A DNA stretch of 64,000 nucleotides from Conchocele bisecta (lineage: Eukaryota; Mollusca; Bivalvia; Lucinida; Thyasiridae): positions 117,464,067 through 117,528,066 of the forward strand of contig CM055265.1 in the NCBI GenBank assembly GCA_029237695.1. The letters run 5' to 3'. Under the pieces are notes generated by a model. It was not told the origin of the DNA and did no database searches. It worked only from the letters and a program-made list of their open reading frames with translations. A program made the position numbers and the translations under genes. Shown here one piece after another: positions 46,784-57,644 of the stretch (positions are counted from its first letter, which is position 1; every line of letters begins with the position of its first letter).

Positions 46784-47127
46784 TGCCACCTTCTGCCTCA
46801 TCCACTAACTCCTCACGAGTCAGTAATCGGGACCAGGACAGTCTAACTTCTAGTAGAGAAACCACTGGTAGGAACAGTATTAGATCATCAAACCGTGACA
46901 GTAGAAATGGAAGTGTGATATCAAATGGCACATCTATATCTACAACCATATCTCCTGCTGCTATAGAGAGCAGTAGGACAGCATATGATACCGTAGGAGA
47001 TGAAGCGAATGACACACCAGTTGGACCAAGGCGGTCAAAAAGAGATCGAAGACCACCTGACAGGTATGGCGAATGGGTCATGCCTTATATCATACAAGTG
47101 GACGAGAAATATGTCATCTATGTGTAA
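46783..47127 (+). pseudogene. C-terminal Pol tail
   Basis: A 114-codon Ser/Arg/Asn-rich frame, shifted relative to the integrase frame and overlapping its end. It ends with GPRRSKRDRRPPDRYGEW, a basic tail common after integrase in this type of gypsy element. Probably originally fused to integrase. Confidence 0.65.
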
Positions 47128-47547
47128 TATATTACTTGTTTTTAGTATGGGTAGGCGCCTGCCTATACTATTAACACTGATAATATGGGGAGAAATGTCA
47201 CAGGATATTTCAACTGTCAAAATGTACATAAAGCATTAACGGCTGGGTTTACATGTTTCGTTACTATTCGCGTAGTAATACAGTAACAAATAGTGTATGC
47301 ATTACTTGATTGGTACATGACATTTGCATGCATGTCAGTGTAATGTATTTGTTCATAATTCAATTCGCGTTAATTATGGATAAACCAAAATAGACAATTG
47401 AACACGTGTTTTTGCAATATATAGGATATATACTCGGTTATGGTTATATATTATCTGTCACGTGCGTAATGATTTTATTCGCAGAAACAGGTACTCGCGA
47501 ATCGCATTGAAGTCAGATGATAGAATGCCGGGAGCCATTATCTCATT

Positions 47548-47558
47548 GTGGGGGAGAA
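47548..47558 (+). promoter_or_regulatory. Polypurine tract
   Basis: GTGGGGGAGAA immediately precedes the 3' LTR start TGTCACAGG, the normal position of the plus-strand primer for LTR retrotransposon replication. Confidence 0.75.
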
Positions 47559-48385
47559 TGTCACAGGGTGACATTTTATAACATACATCCTGCATCTGTA
47601 ATTTAGTTAATTTCGTTTAATTTTACGATTTGCATAACATGTAGTAATGTATGCGTTTGTATCGTCTTGTTTTGTATTATGTTGTCAATTGTCCGGTTGC
47701 ATGTATGAGGCTCATGCAGGGGTATGTATGTATGTATGTATGTATGTACATAGTGTATGCATGCTCAAAGGACCTTTATTATCCCATATCACGCCCCATT
47801 GCATGTCCACCCACTAATCCGTTTCACTCACCAGGCATTCCGACCGGCAATGCCATCTTGAATGCATTAATTTAGTAATCTAATGATCTTACAGTTTTTC
47901 ACTTACGTGAAAGTATATTTACATGTAGTTACTAATTTGATATGATTGGTATGAGGTTGTCGATTGAATACATGTGATATGTCATGCCTTTGCTATTGCA
48001 CTTCCGCGCAGTCTGCTCAAGGTTTACGCTGTTTGCAATAAAGAGTTGTGCTGAGATTTATATATGTAGTATGTAAACGTGTTAGGTATTGGTGGGTGGG
48101 TTGTATTCTATTTCCATACAGTCCTTTGTTTTATGTAAATGGTTACTTTGATGGGCTACGATGACTGACACTCCTTATTGAGTATATTATTTAGTAGCTA
48201 AGTTACGTCAGACATCGTATGCTACATATGTTTACATGTTGAGCCTGATTAAATGCACAGAGAATTTATCAAACTGTAAACTTATACAACCCTGTGTATT
48301 TATTTTCAGGTCACCCATAAAAAATAACTCGCAGCCTTTGCGTGTTGATAGTATTTAGCCCGTTGGAGGTACAACTCCTGTGATA
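47559..48385 (+). repeat. 3' LTR, about 827 bp
   Basis: Starts TGTCACAGG right after the polypurine tract and ends CCTGTGATA, nearly the inverted complement of the start (expected CCTGTGACA). A polyadenylation signal AATAAA is at 48,037-48,042. Minisatellite DNA begins at 48,386. The first ~165 bp match 36,499-36,666. Confidence 0.75.
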
Positions 48386-48690
48386 CTAGGGTGGGGAATC
48401 AGGTGGGCACGGAGCAGGGTGGGGAGTCACACAGACCGGTGTCAGGAAGCTGGGTTGGGGGATCACACAACAGGTGGGCACGGAGCAGGGGTGGGGAATC
48501 ACATAGCCGGCTTTCACGAAGCTTGGGTGGGGATTATGACACTAGCTAAATGGGAGGCCACATAACAGCTAGGACGCATGACAATGGGGGTGGGAGGGGG
48601 GGGGGGGGGCACGAAGCTAGTGTGGGGAATCACACAGCAGGTGGTCACGAAGCTTGAGTCAGGAATCGTATCGCAATGGGTAAAAAGTGG
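48386..48690. repeat. Minisatellite, right block
   Basis: Six to eight loose copies of GTGGGGAATCACACAGC plus GGTGGTCACGAAGCT-like text, with a G run at about 48,590-48,609. Continuation of the block at 36,385-36,498. Confidence 0.75.
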
Positions 48691-51296
48691 GTGGGGTAAT
48701 GGGATATTGGCAGTATCATGGTTCAAGCCAATATTAATGATCAGTAAGGCCAAAATCACGTTCAAATCATCACATCTAACGACTAACGGACCATTGGTAA
48801 CATCATCGGTGAGTAATGGTTAAGGGGGAGGATATTTGGGCATTGGGAGTTCTGAGACGCGAGGTGCGTCTCTCTTTGTGTCTCTCAGGGCAAAGTCGCC
48901 AACTGACGTTCGTTCGGCTCATATTTAAGGGTGGGAATTGGCTCGAACACCTTCCATACCCGGATCGCCTGTATAGCGATGCTTCGCTTGCTGGGTCATT
49001 TCAATTTTAAGCCATCATGAGGATATAGTAAGTGTCCATTTATAATGAATCATATATAAAATGATAGGTGGACTAACGGCAAATTCAATACCTACCCGAT
49101 GGGTTAAATAATGAAGCTGCCATCAGTAATACACAATAATTGTACTATCCCATTCCAATGTTGTTAAACTGAGGTGTTTTCAACTACAGAGCAACATTTT
49201 AAAATATATTTCCTGTAATTGGTATCAACAGACATACCTGAATGTACTGGTGTACTTAGAGAATAGTAGGTTAGTGCTGTGAATGGGAAACAATATATGG
49301 CAAGGCTTAGGAAACGGGATTGGCGAGGCTCTGCCGAGCGAATCCCGTTTCCGTGCCGCGCCAGATATATTTATCCCGTTAACACCTACAAATAGCTTTA
49401 AAATGCAATAAAAATAACCCAAGCCACCGCACATATTCATACGCAGTGATTAGGTCGTATTGACAGGATATCACAAATGTTTCACGGCACCGTGTTTTAC
49501 TGCACATACGCACTGTGTTGACGGGATAAATGTGTATATGTGGCCGTGGAGAAAAGTGGCCCATGGAGTAATTAATCAATTTAGAATTAAAGTTTAGTAG
49601 CCCATGTAGTACTTTTTATGATGATGCATTACTTAATACTGATCTATTATAGCTGGCAAAGGGATAATGATGTTTCATAAGTTTAAACAATATGTATTTC
49701 AAGTTATGGCAAGTGAGAGATATATATACATACAATTGATAACAGGATTAGAAAACAAGCTTTTACACTTATGTGAATTCTTTTCCTGCAGAGGATCAGT
49801 TTTACAATATGGCTAAGGAACAAATTGTTTGAACAAACCAAAAAATAAATGTGTATATCAAAATGAATGCGTCACACCATGATGGAAGCGCATATGGTGT
49901 TCAGTACTAGTATGTTTAGTACTGGTAATATGAAAACGTCGTTGAAAAGTTAACTAAACGCTGAATGGTTACTTGGACCGGCTATTACTATCCGTATACA
50001 GGCGGCTGAGAACGTGCCTTGATCTCCATTACATGTTTTACATTGAAATTAATGTATGACAAAAAATATACTGAATGTTCTGAGACACATACGAACTGTC
50101 ATGTCTAACCGAATGTAACTACATCACCCCCGTCCCCGACCGCATCGCACAACACGCACAGAAACACTGCGTAGAGGCAAGATTGAACTGCTATGGTGCT
50201 TAACGACCCACCAACACAAAGAGTATCATTTAGGGCCAAGCAATTTAGAAGAAGAAAATAATAATAAAATTTGATGTTATATGTGGTAGGCAATCAGATG
50301 ATTAGGGTAAACATAACAATACATGTATTATGAGCAATATAAATGAGGAACATGTATAAAATGAGGATAGTGAGGATAATTAGGCATTAATTGTGGTCGA
50401 TGTGTTATCTAATAGGTTATATGTCCATGCATACATGCATACACATACATGTATGCACATGTACACGCGTATATACATACACACGCATCTATAGTCATAC
50501 ACACACACACACACATACATGCAAACTATTTACGTCAAGAGAATCGTCCTGTGGCGAGCAAGTATGTTTGGACCTGAGTGAATATGTGTTTGTTCTCTTC
50601 AAAGCTTAGTCATTCGTTACCAAATAAGTAGTTATCGACAATTGGAGGACAATGGATGTTTTCTAGGTATTGTTGTCGTATGTGCCGGTATTTGTTGAAA
50701 TGTACCAGGAAATTGCTGGTTGTTTCTATGGAACAACATGTGCAGTTGGGCGTGTCAACTATCGACCTACGGTGAAGGTCATAATTTAATGAACTACATG
50801 ATAGGCGAAGGCGTGTATGGATAATTTGACCCTGTCTCGACCCGATATTATATAAAGGCGAGGATTTTAAATGTTTTTATTCAAGTGTGCTTTAAAGGAC
50901 ATTATTGTTGGGAAATTTCTAGTCTCTTCAAACAAAGAATTTTGACAACTTTTGAATATTTGCAAAACAAAACATTTGTTTGCTGTTTATGATGTTTACA
51001 AGACAATATTCATATAATTTTACAACCCCTTCATGTGTGTCCATCAGGAGACAGAATCCCCCGGACATAATCCCCCCCCCATGTTTTTTTGACACAGGGG
51101 GACAACCCCCCCCCCCCCCCCCACCCTGCCAGCTTTTTTGTTTTGCTTTCTCAGACAGCATGCAAGTCCTACGAGTCAGTATGGCCATTAAACGCAAGCA
51201 TCAATCAATCATTCTGCCTTTTCTGTATACATAGTTGGAAATTAAACAATCAAGGTGTCCACATTCTTACTTGATTATACTCATTATATATGAATG
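48691..51296. other. No gene seen; small repeats
   Basis: Holds a ~45-bp foldback at about 49,308-49,352 (AGGAAACGGGATT with its complement), a CA/CATA microsatellite at about 50,430-50,525, and C runs at 51,069-51,123. The phrase AAAACATTTGTTTGCTGTTT at about 50,970 recurs at 37,118. No supported exon. Confidence 0.45.
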
Positions 51297-51500
51297 CAAT
51301 ATACCCACTTTTGCCTTGTGAACAATAAATGTAAATAAAACGGGGAGATATTCCATGACCTGCTGGTAAAAAAAAAAATGCACTACTACACACCATAAGG
51401 AAGCTACTCACCAAGTATTAACCATCTACCGGTACCTATTATGGTACAAAAGTTTTACGACTAAACGTAAAAAACATGACCAAGGGCTTACATTTAAAAC
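51297..51500 (+). repeat. Diverged ATATACCCACTTT-family fragment
   Basis: Left edge and order of phrases (GGGGAGATATTCCATGA, GAAGCTAC, GTATTA) match one unit of the array at 13,437-14,157. Single, degraded copy. Confidence 0.5.
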
Positions 51501-51803
51501 TCAAAATTGACTTCGTACATCTACAAGACATAACAAAGCTACATAACAAGTAATTTTATATGGCAGAATTGGACTTCAAAACTAACACCTACATGTTTAC
51601 ATTTCATCCACATTTTCTCATAAATCATTTCCCCTGTTACAGATTATATAAATATTTTGGAATATTAAATGGTAGTTTAACTGTTGAAAACTGGATTAAT
51701 GTGTAGATGACAATCAGGCAATTATACACTACAAGCATTAGTTTTGTGAAAGATAATGACTAAACTGTTCTTTATTCTATATTTAATTTCTATTTTTGCT
51801 TAA

Positions 51804-52030
51804 CCCTTAAACCGCTACTCACAACAATTGTCGTCTGCTTTTGCTTGTATAACTTGTATTATTTCTCAATAAAAACATGGTTTGACAGTACTTCAGAATC
51901 ATTTCCAATGGAAATGATTCTGAAGTGCTGTCAAAGCATGTTATAAATTATTCTAAAGTGCTGTCAAAGCATATTTTTGATGATACAAATGAAAAATAGA
52001 AAATAAACAGCAGACAACAAAAAACATATT
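51804..52030 (-). mobile_element. TTAA-flanked MITE (CCCTTARACCGC ends), decayed copy
   Basis: Starts TTAA-CCCTTAAACCGCTACTCA; the body is an inverted match to 54,362-54,594. It contains a perfect hairpin around CAGAATCATTTCCA/TGGAAATGATTCTG (about 51,893-51,923). The right terminus is not recognisable. Confidence 0.65.
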
Positions 52031-52129
52031 TATTTCTGAAACTGCATGGAGTACCGTACATGTAATTTGTTTTGGAAAATCATACAATTAAGGAGTACAC
52101 TCATTCCTTAAGACAGAGGTGTCAAAAGT

Positions 52130-52620
52130 ATCAGCCACTGGTGGGAGTCAAACTCGGGGTGTGGGTGGATGGTTGGGATCACGCGAATGGTAATTTAACG
52201 ATCGGGGTTCATCCTTACCGGAATGCCGGCTTACATGGTTTGGTCCTCATTTACATTTTCGGGCCCCTGATACTTGAGAGCTAAATCCTGTTATGCCCCA
52301 TTAAAAAGTAATAAGATTAGTGCTGATCATATGACTTTTGGGGCTGGAGCTAAGTGACTCTGGTGTGGCATGGACCTGGCACCAGGTCGGGATATTCTAA
52401 TTTCAGAGCTGAATATATATTTTTTTGTAAATATTCAGTTCTGATTTTGGGAATTTCCCTCATTATGGACAGGTTGAATACGGGATAGTCCAACCCGTTG
52501 GTCCGGCCTTAAATGACTCTGGCAGTTGATAGGCCGTTAAACACCAATAATCAATCAATCAAATTCGGGGTTTCCAGATCCGCAGTCCTACGCTCTACCC
52601 ATACCGAGCTATTCCGGCTA
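52130..52620 (-). mobile_element. tRNA-derived SINE, second family
   Basis: Reading the minus strand from 52,620, GGAATAGCTCGGTATGGGTA then GAGCG resembles a tRNA 5' half with A-box. It is followed by (GATT)n and a TTGGTGTTTAACGGCC core, then the body. The body (52,195-52,440) recurs at 57,425-57,630 and in part at 30,596-30,730. Pol III transcription is inferred. Exact borders are uncertain. Confidence 0.6.
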
Positions 52621-53544
52621 ATATATATTTGTGATGAAAATGTTTTGTCAGGCTTGCGGTTTTGAAATATTAAGGAATAATGTTTAAAACTTGTGAAATA
52701 GTGTAAGATAATATACCAAAATATGTGTTGTAGTCTGTATCAGGACAGTGTATAGTGACAGTGACTGGTGCATTTTATTTATACTAGTTTACTTGAAACA
52801 GAGCTTTTCATCATGTGATGTGCTATTCACAAAAACTATTTTTGATTACAAATTTATTATATTCTCATAAGATCAACATAAATCTTTTTTTTTGTCAATG
52901 TATTAATAAATTACATTTATAAATATTCATCAATTTTAAAATATCAGTCAATTGCTGTATTTGATTCTGACATTATCTTGTGCTGATTATGCTATAATTC
53001 GTGCTGATTATCACTACTATACAGATATTTTATTTAAAAAATCCTACACTGGTTACACGTCTTAAATGTACACTATTCTCCTGTACCAGCGTTTGTCAAC
53101 ATGACTATGGGTCCCTCCATTGAAATATATTGAGGGGACACTGTGGACAGCTAGTTGTATATAACAGCAGGGGGTAGGTAGATGGTGACATACCACTCTG
53201 TTTGATCTCAATCAATTTGACCCCTGCATCCAAACAAGTGCTGTGAAGGACACACCTCATGTCTCTTCTGACCAATCAAATTCTGTTTGGTAATTGAATA
53301 GATTATTATTTTAGCTTGATTTACCATTCAGTCAGTTACTTCATCCAAGTTAAGAAGCTAGTGAAGTTGGCAGAAAAGTTACTTATTATTTGTATTTTGA
53401 TACAGGTAAGTTGAACTATATTTACAAAATAAAATTGTTTATCTAGGTACCATTATATATTTTTTTAGTTCAGTTAATGTAACACAATTGAAAATTTCCA
53501 GATAATAATTATTTACGTATTCTATTTTTTTGAGAACATCAATT
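52621..53544. other. No gene seen
   Basis: AT-rich; no exon, RNA gene or recognisable transposon end. Confidence 0.45.
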
Positions 53545-54150
53545 CAGTGGAAACTCGGGACTAAATATTAAAATCATTTTATTAAGTGGAAACTTGGTAT
53601 CTGAGTTGCTGTGCACTGCGCGGTATTCCATTTACTGGGGATTACACACATGGTTTCCGATAGATTCATTTATTAAATAAAAAATAAATAGAATAACTTA
53701 TTCAGTGGAAGCTTTGTATCTTGTTGCTGTGCACTGCGCAGTATTCCATTTACTGGGGATTACACACATAGTTTCAAATAGGTTCATTTATTAAATGAAA
53801 AATAAATAGAATAATTTATTCAGTGGAAACTTGGTATCTGAGTTGCTGTGCACTGCGCGGTATTCCATTTACTGGGGATTACACACATAGTTTCAAATAG
53901 GTTCATTTATTAAATACAAAACAAATAGAATAATTTATTCAGTGGAAACTTGGTATCTGAGTTGCTGTGCACTGCGCAGTATTCCATTTACTGGGGATTA
54001 CACACATGGTTTCACATAGATTCAAACAAATATTAAATCAATAAATAATAAAATTATTTATTATTTTAAGAAACTCGTGATCTGTGCACGTACTGCACAC
54101 TATTCCATTTACCGGGGATTACACACAGTTTCACATAGATACAAACAAAT
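53545..54150. repeat. Tandem repeat, ~120-bp unit, five copies
   Basis: Marked by GCACTGCGC(G/A)GTATTCC and TTTACTGGGGATTACACAC at about 53,615, 53,735, 53,855, 53,974 and 54,090. The middle copies are nearly identical; the last is diverged. Unit text also includes TTTATTCAGTGGAAACTTGG. Confidence 0.9.
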
Positions 54151-54361
54151 AACATGTACCTAAAATTGACATTTTATTTCTATATTAGATATAAAATGTG
54201 CAAATGTTTTATGATACATGGGCGATACCGTGACAAAATAGGCAATTAATTTCTGATTTCTGTTAATTCTACATGTTAATGCAAAACATAAATTTGGCTA
54301 ATAAATAAATTAACCCTTTTAACACCAAGTAACTGGGATGGTATCTTCCATGTTATATTAA

Positions 54362-54594
54362 CCCTTAGACCGCTATCTTATTTTTTTGTCGTCAGCTGTT
54401 TATTTTCTATTTTCCATTTTTGTCATCAAAACATGCTTTGACAGCACTTTAGAATAATTTACAACATGCTTTGACAGCACTTCAGAAACTTGGAAATGAC
54501 TCTGAAATGCTATCAAACCATGTTTTTATTGAGAAATAAGGCAAGACATAAAAGCAACAGTAGACGACAATTGTTGTGAGTAGCGGTCTAAGGG
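54362..54594 (+). mobile_element. piggyBac-like MITE with TTAA duplication
   Basis: 233 bp with ends CCCTTAGACCGCTA / TAGCGGTCTAAGGG, flanked exactly by TTAA (54,358-54,361 and 54,595-54,598). CCCT ends plus TTAA targets are the piggyBac signature. No coding. Inner halves contain repeated CATGCTTTGACAGCACTT text. Confidence 0.8.
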
Positions 54595-55049
54595 TTAATA
54601 CTGTTCTATTATCGTTACGAGCCGGCTCATCTGTTTGCAAACAGTGGTCTGTGGTGTTGAACGGGTTAACACAAAAACGACAAACATAAATAATAATTTA
54701 AAAATTCACCCTTCCCCGTAGCAAATTAGTTTATATAGGTGTTTATTGAGATTTTATTTGTTGTTCAAATTGTTAGTCCTGCCCGAATAACATTTCTTCT
54801 CACTTTGGCTTTACAATGTCAGTTTAGTATGCTCGTTTGAGCATGTGTTTTTTGCCAAAGTATTGTACCGTGAAAATAATAATATAGGTTAGTAAAAAAA
54901 TAAAATTAAATATTTGTTTGGTCCAAATACCCCCATTTCGTGAAATTGGGGCTCCAATAAGGAATAACTACCTTAATCATAAAGCAATCTATTATTTACT
55001 ATGCTTTATACATTAGTAATAATAACACATTATTTCTATTCCGTTCCAG

Positions 55050-55192
55050 GGTGGTATGCAGCGACTGTTGTTGAAGTAGATGAACCTAATGACCAAATAG
55101 TTGTTTGCTATGAATTGAAACCAGACTGCAGATACGAGACTGAAGTTATGCCACTTATCAAGGGACGCCTTGTGAGAATCAACAAACGTTAA
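55050..55192 (+). CDS. Terminal exon of an unidentified gene (Tudor/SH3-like segment)
   Basis: The acceptor TTTCTATTCCGTTCCAG is followed by a 47-codon open segment ending at TAA 55,190-55,192, with AATAAA about 45 bp later (near 55,238). The first two bases of the exon complete a split codon. The peptide starts WYAATVVEVDEPNDQIVVCY and ends KGRLVRINKR. The WYAATVVEVDE..DQIVVCYE pattern of two short beta strands resembles a Tudor or SH3-like barrel, as in chromatin-associated proteins. That is suggestive only. The ATG at 55,001 is intronic. Upstream exons were not recognised. Confidence 0.65.
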
Positions 55193-55233
55193 GAATATTG
55201 TACAGAATTAACATGCTATCAAAGCAAGCTGAC

Positions 55234-55244
55234 ATCCAATAAAT
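55234..55244 (+). promoter_or_regulatory. Polyadenylation signal AATAAA
   Basis: CCAATAAATCT lies about 45 bp downstream of the stop codon of the 55,050-55,192 exon, a good distance for a short 3' UTR. Confidence 0.55.
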
Positions 55245-55254
55245 CTGACACGAG

Positions 55255-55430
55255 TACCGTCAGTATATGACTGCCAACTGCCAGTTGGCAGGCCATGCCG
55301 CTATGTGGGCTGGCGGTACTAGTGTAGATATGGATCCAAAGCGGACCAAGTATCGTCAGTATATGACTGTACCACCTCAAGTGGTCAGGCCATGCCACAA
55401 AAAGAGCTGGCGGTACTCTGTCTGCTAATC
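55255..55430 (+). repeat. Direct duplication, ~105-bp unit, two copies
   Basis: Both copies contain GTCAGTATATGACTG, a CAGGCCATGCC block and GCTGGCGGTACT. The first has an internal hairpin CTGCCAGTTGGCAG. Confidence 0.75.
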
Positions 55431-55439
55431 ATAACAGAG

Positions 55440-57112
55440 TTTCAGTAACAAAACCACAACATTTGATTATGAGATCTCATTTCTCTATGCCTCATTTATG
55501 AGATCACATTTCATGCTTACCAATCACAGTGAAATACACACTACAAAAAAAACAACCGATAAAAAAGCACTGAAACTGTTTAGCAGGCATGTCATTGAGA
55601 AGTAGCTGTATTTGTCACATCATTCTGTTCTACGTTTTATGTTGTGACTAAACTGATCTGATATAATAAATAGCACGTCCAGTGTAGATCATCATGAACA
55701 GTTATGTTGTTGCATAATTATTGTGTGTATTAATGTGGACATGTGTACTTGTGTCACTGTAAATGTGTATAAATATGTAAATATGGTAATGTGTAAATGT
55801 TTGTACGAGAGTGTATTTAAATCATTAAATGTTCTACAAATCATCGATACACCAAATATGGACAAACTATATGTTTCAAGAAAATGTATATATGATCACA
55901 GCAGAGAAAATACATGTACAAATAAAGCAAACCTTTCTTATGCAATTTTGCTTAGCAATGCAACCAACATGCATGATGTGATATCATGCATTATACATGT
56001 ATTGATTAAGATAACATTGCAAGATTAGCGGCCCTCACCCTTTGCCACAATTTTATGAGCCTGTCACGTGGTATTATATCAAAGTATTAATCTTCACAAA
56101 CGTAGTTGAATCAGTTGCATACCTTATATATAAACAAGCTTAAACATGTATTTTGATGTATTTTGTATTTTGATGAAATACAATATCCATATATGATCGT
56201 GAAAAAAAGCAACAGAGACAGTTTTCCCAAATTCACTCTCGCCAAACGTCCATGAGGAATTGATTAAATGTAACAATGCCTGTTCTGTGCAGTTATGTAT
56301 CTCATAGGTTAAGGCCAATTAATTGGTTTACAGTTTTTCTGGTTGCTGTGTTCATTAATTATCATGAATCTCTTGATCATTTGGTTAGTATACCCCAGGC
56401 ATAAAATGTATATATAATAAGGGTATATAGGTTTACACATTCAGTCCGAACGTTCGTCATTCCATCTTACCGCTTGTCTGTCCAATAACACTTTGTCCGT
56501 TACTCACCAACATCTACCAAACTTTGGATAAATAAACAGCTACAGCTCTACACCAGAAACTGACTTTATAAACTTTGACCTTTGTATGACATTGACATAC
56601 CTTTTCCACTTAGACATTTGGATTTCATTGTGCATTTAAATCTCCAGCCCATATAAATCATACCGACACCAAACGTTTATAAAATAACCAGCTACCATTC
56701 TCAATCACAAATTTACATCACATTGGTATGACACTTTTTACTCTTCAAATAAATTCAATCCAATTTGTTTGATTAAATGGTTGGTGGGTCGAGGCGGTTG
56801 GCAGGGGTATCTGTGAGCCCCTGCTCACTTGCTGTAGTTTTACTGTGTTTGAGGTATTGCTATACATGGTCGATGCAAATATTCAGTTCTGATCATTGTG
56901 ATTCCATTGGCCTACCGGGATCAACTATCTCAAGTATATGTATGAAGCCTCGGTCAATATGACTTTTCTGCCAGTGAATATCAGATCATATTCTATGGCC
57001 AACACAAACACGCCCTACCCATGGGAATGATTATATATCTTTGTTTTGCCACATCCACATCAATCCCGGGAAATCAGGCTGGTCTTCCCAAATTTGAGCG
57101 CAACAATTGAGT
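55440..57112. other. No gene seen
   Basis: Only short open frames (longest 101 codons at 55,723-56,028, methionine/cysteine-rich low-complexity). A fragment near 56,870 (CAAATATTCAGTTCTGAT) is related to the SINE body at 52,195-52,440. Confidence 0.45.
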
Positions 57113-57184
57113 CACAGGTGACAGAAAATTGTACCCTCTCTCTCTATGTTTAGAGAGAAAGGGTAATTTTTTCTGTCACCTGTG
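57113..57184. mobile_element. Small foldback with CACAGGTGACAG ends
   Basis: 72-bp hairpin-forming element; ends are identical over 12 bp to those of 8,465-8,629. Flanking octamers AATTGAGT and ATTCTATT do not match, so its target duplication is lost or it is a fragment. Confidence 0.65.
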
Positions 57185-57424
57185 ATTCTATTTACATGTT
57201 ATCTATGCTTAAAGTTTCACTTCATTGCATGCAGATATACCGTATTCAGTATTTGTTGTGTATGTTTCTGTGGCTATTTTGTTTGTGTTTTATAAATTGA
57301 ATATTATCACTATCATGAAAATGTAACATACAATACAAAATATGGATAATATATTGAAAATAAAATATATACAGTTACACATATTACGTCTTTCTTTGAT
57401 AGTGGGTGGATGCTTAGATCGTAG

Positions 57425-57640
57425 CTGATAGGTAATTCAGAATGCCGCATTTACATGGTTTGGCCCTCATGTACATTTGCTGCCTTCTGATACTTCTGAG
57501 AGCTAAATCCTGTTATACCCCATTAAAGTAATACAGTTAGTTCTAATTATTATACTTCTGGGGTTGGAGCTAAGTGATTGTGGTGGCACCAGGTCAGGTT
57601 ATTCTAATTACAGGGCTGAATATATATTTTTCCCCGATGG
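57425..57640 (-). repeat. SINE body copy
   Basis: Matches 52,195-52,440 (CATTTACATGGTTTGG, GAGAGCTAAATCCTGTTAT, GGGCTGAATATATATTT). It ends where the G-rich array starts. Confidence 0.65.
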
Positions 57641-57644
57641 GGGT

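Larger units (their letters stand above)
36499..48385 (+). mobile_element. Decayed Ty3/gypsy-like LTR retrotransposon with nested repeats
   Basis: Bounded by LTR sequence: 36,499-36,666 matches the first ~165 bp of 47,559-48,385. Outer flanks are the same minisatellite, ending GAAGCTAA on the left and starting CTAGGG on the right, which fits a 4-bp CTAG-type duplication. Gene order is gag, protease, reverse transcriptase, RNase H, integrase: Ty3/gypsy order. Every open frame is broken. At 11.9 kb the interval is about twice a normal element; much of 36,667-39,600 looks like later insertions. Alternatively the left LTR piece is a separate remnant of the same family. Confidence 0.75.

Noticed and set aside
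52561..52620. Functional tRNA gene on the minus strand
   Set aside because: Only a tRNA-like 5' half with A-box is present and it leads into a repeated SINE body; no complete cloverleaf.
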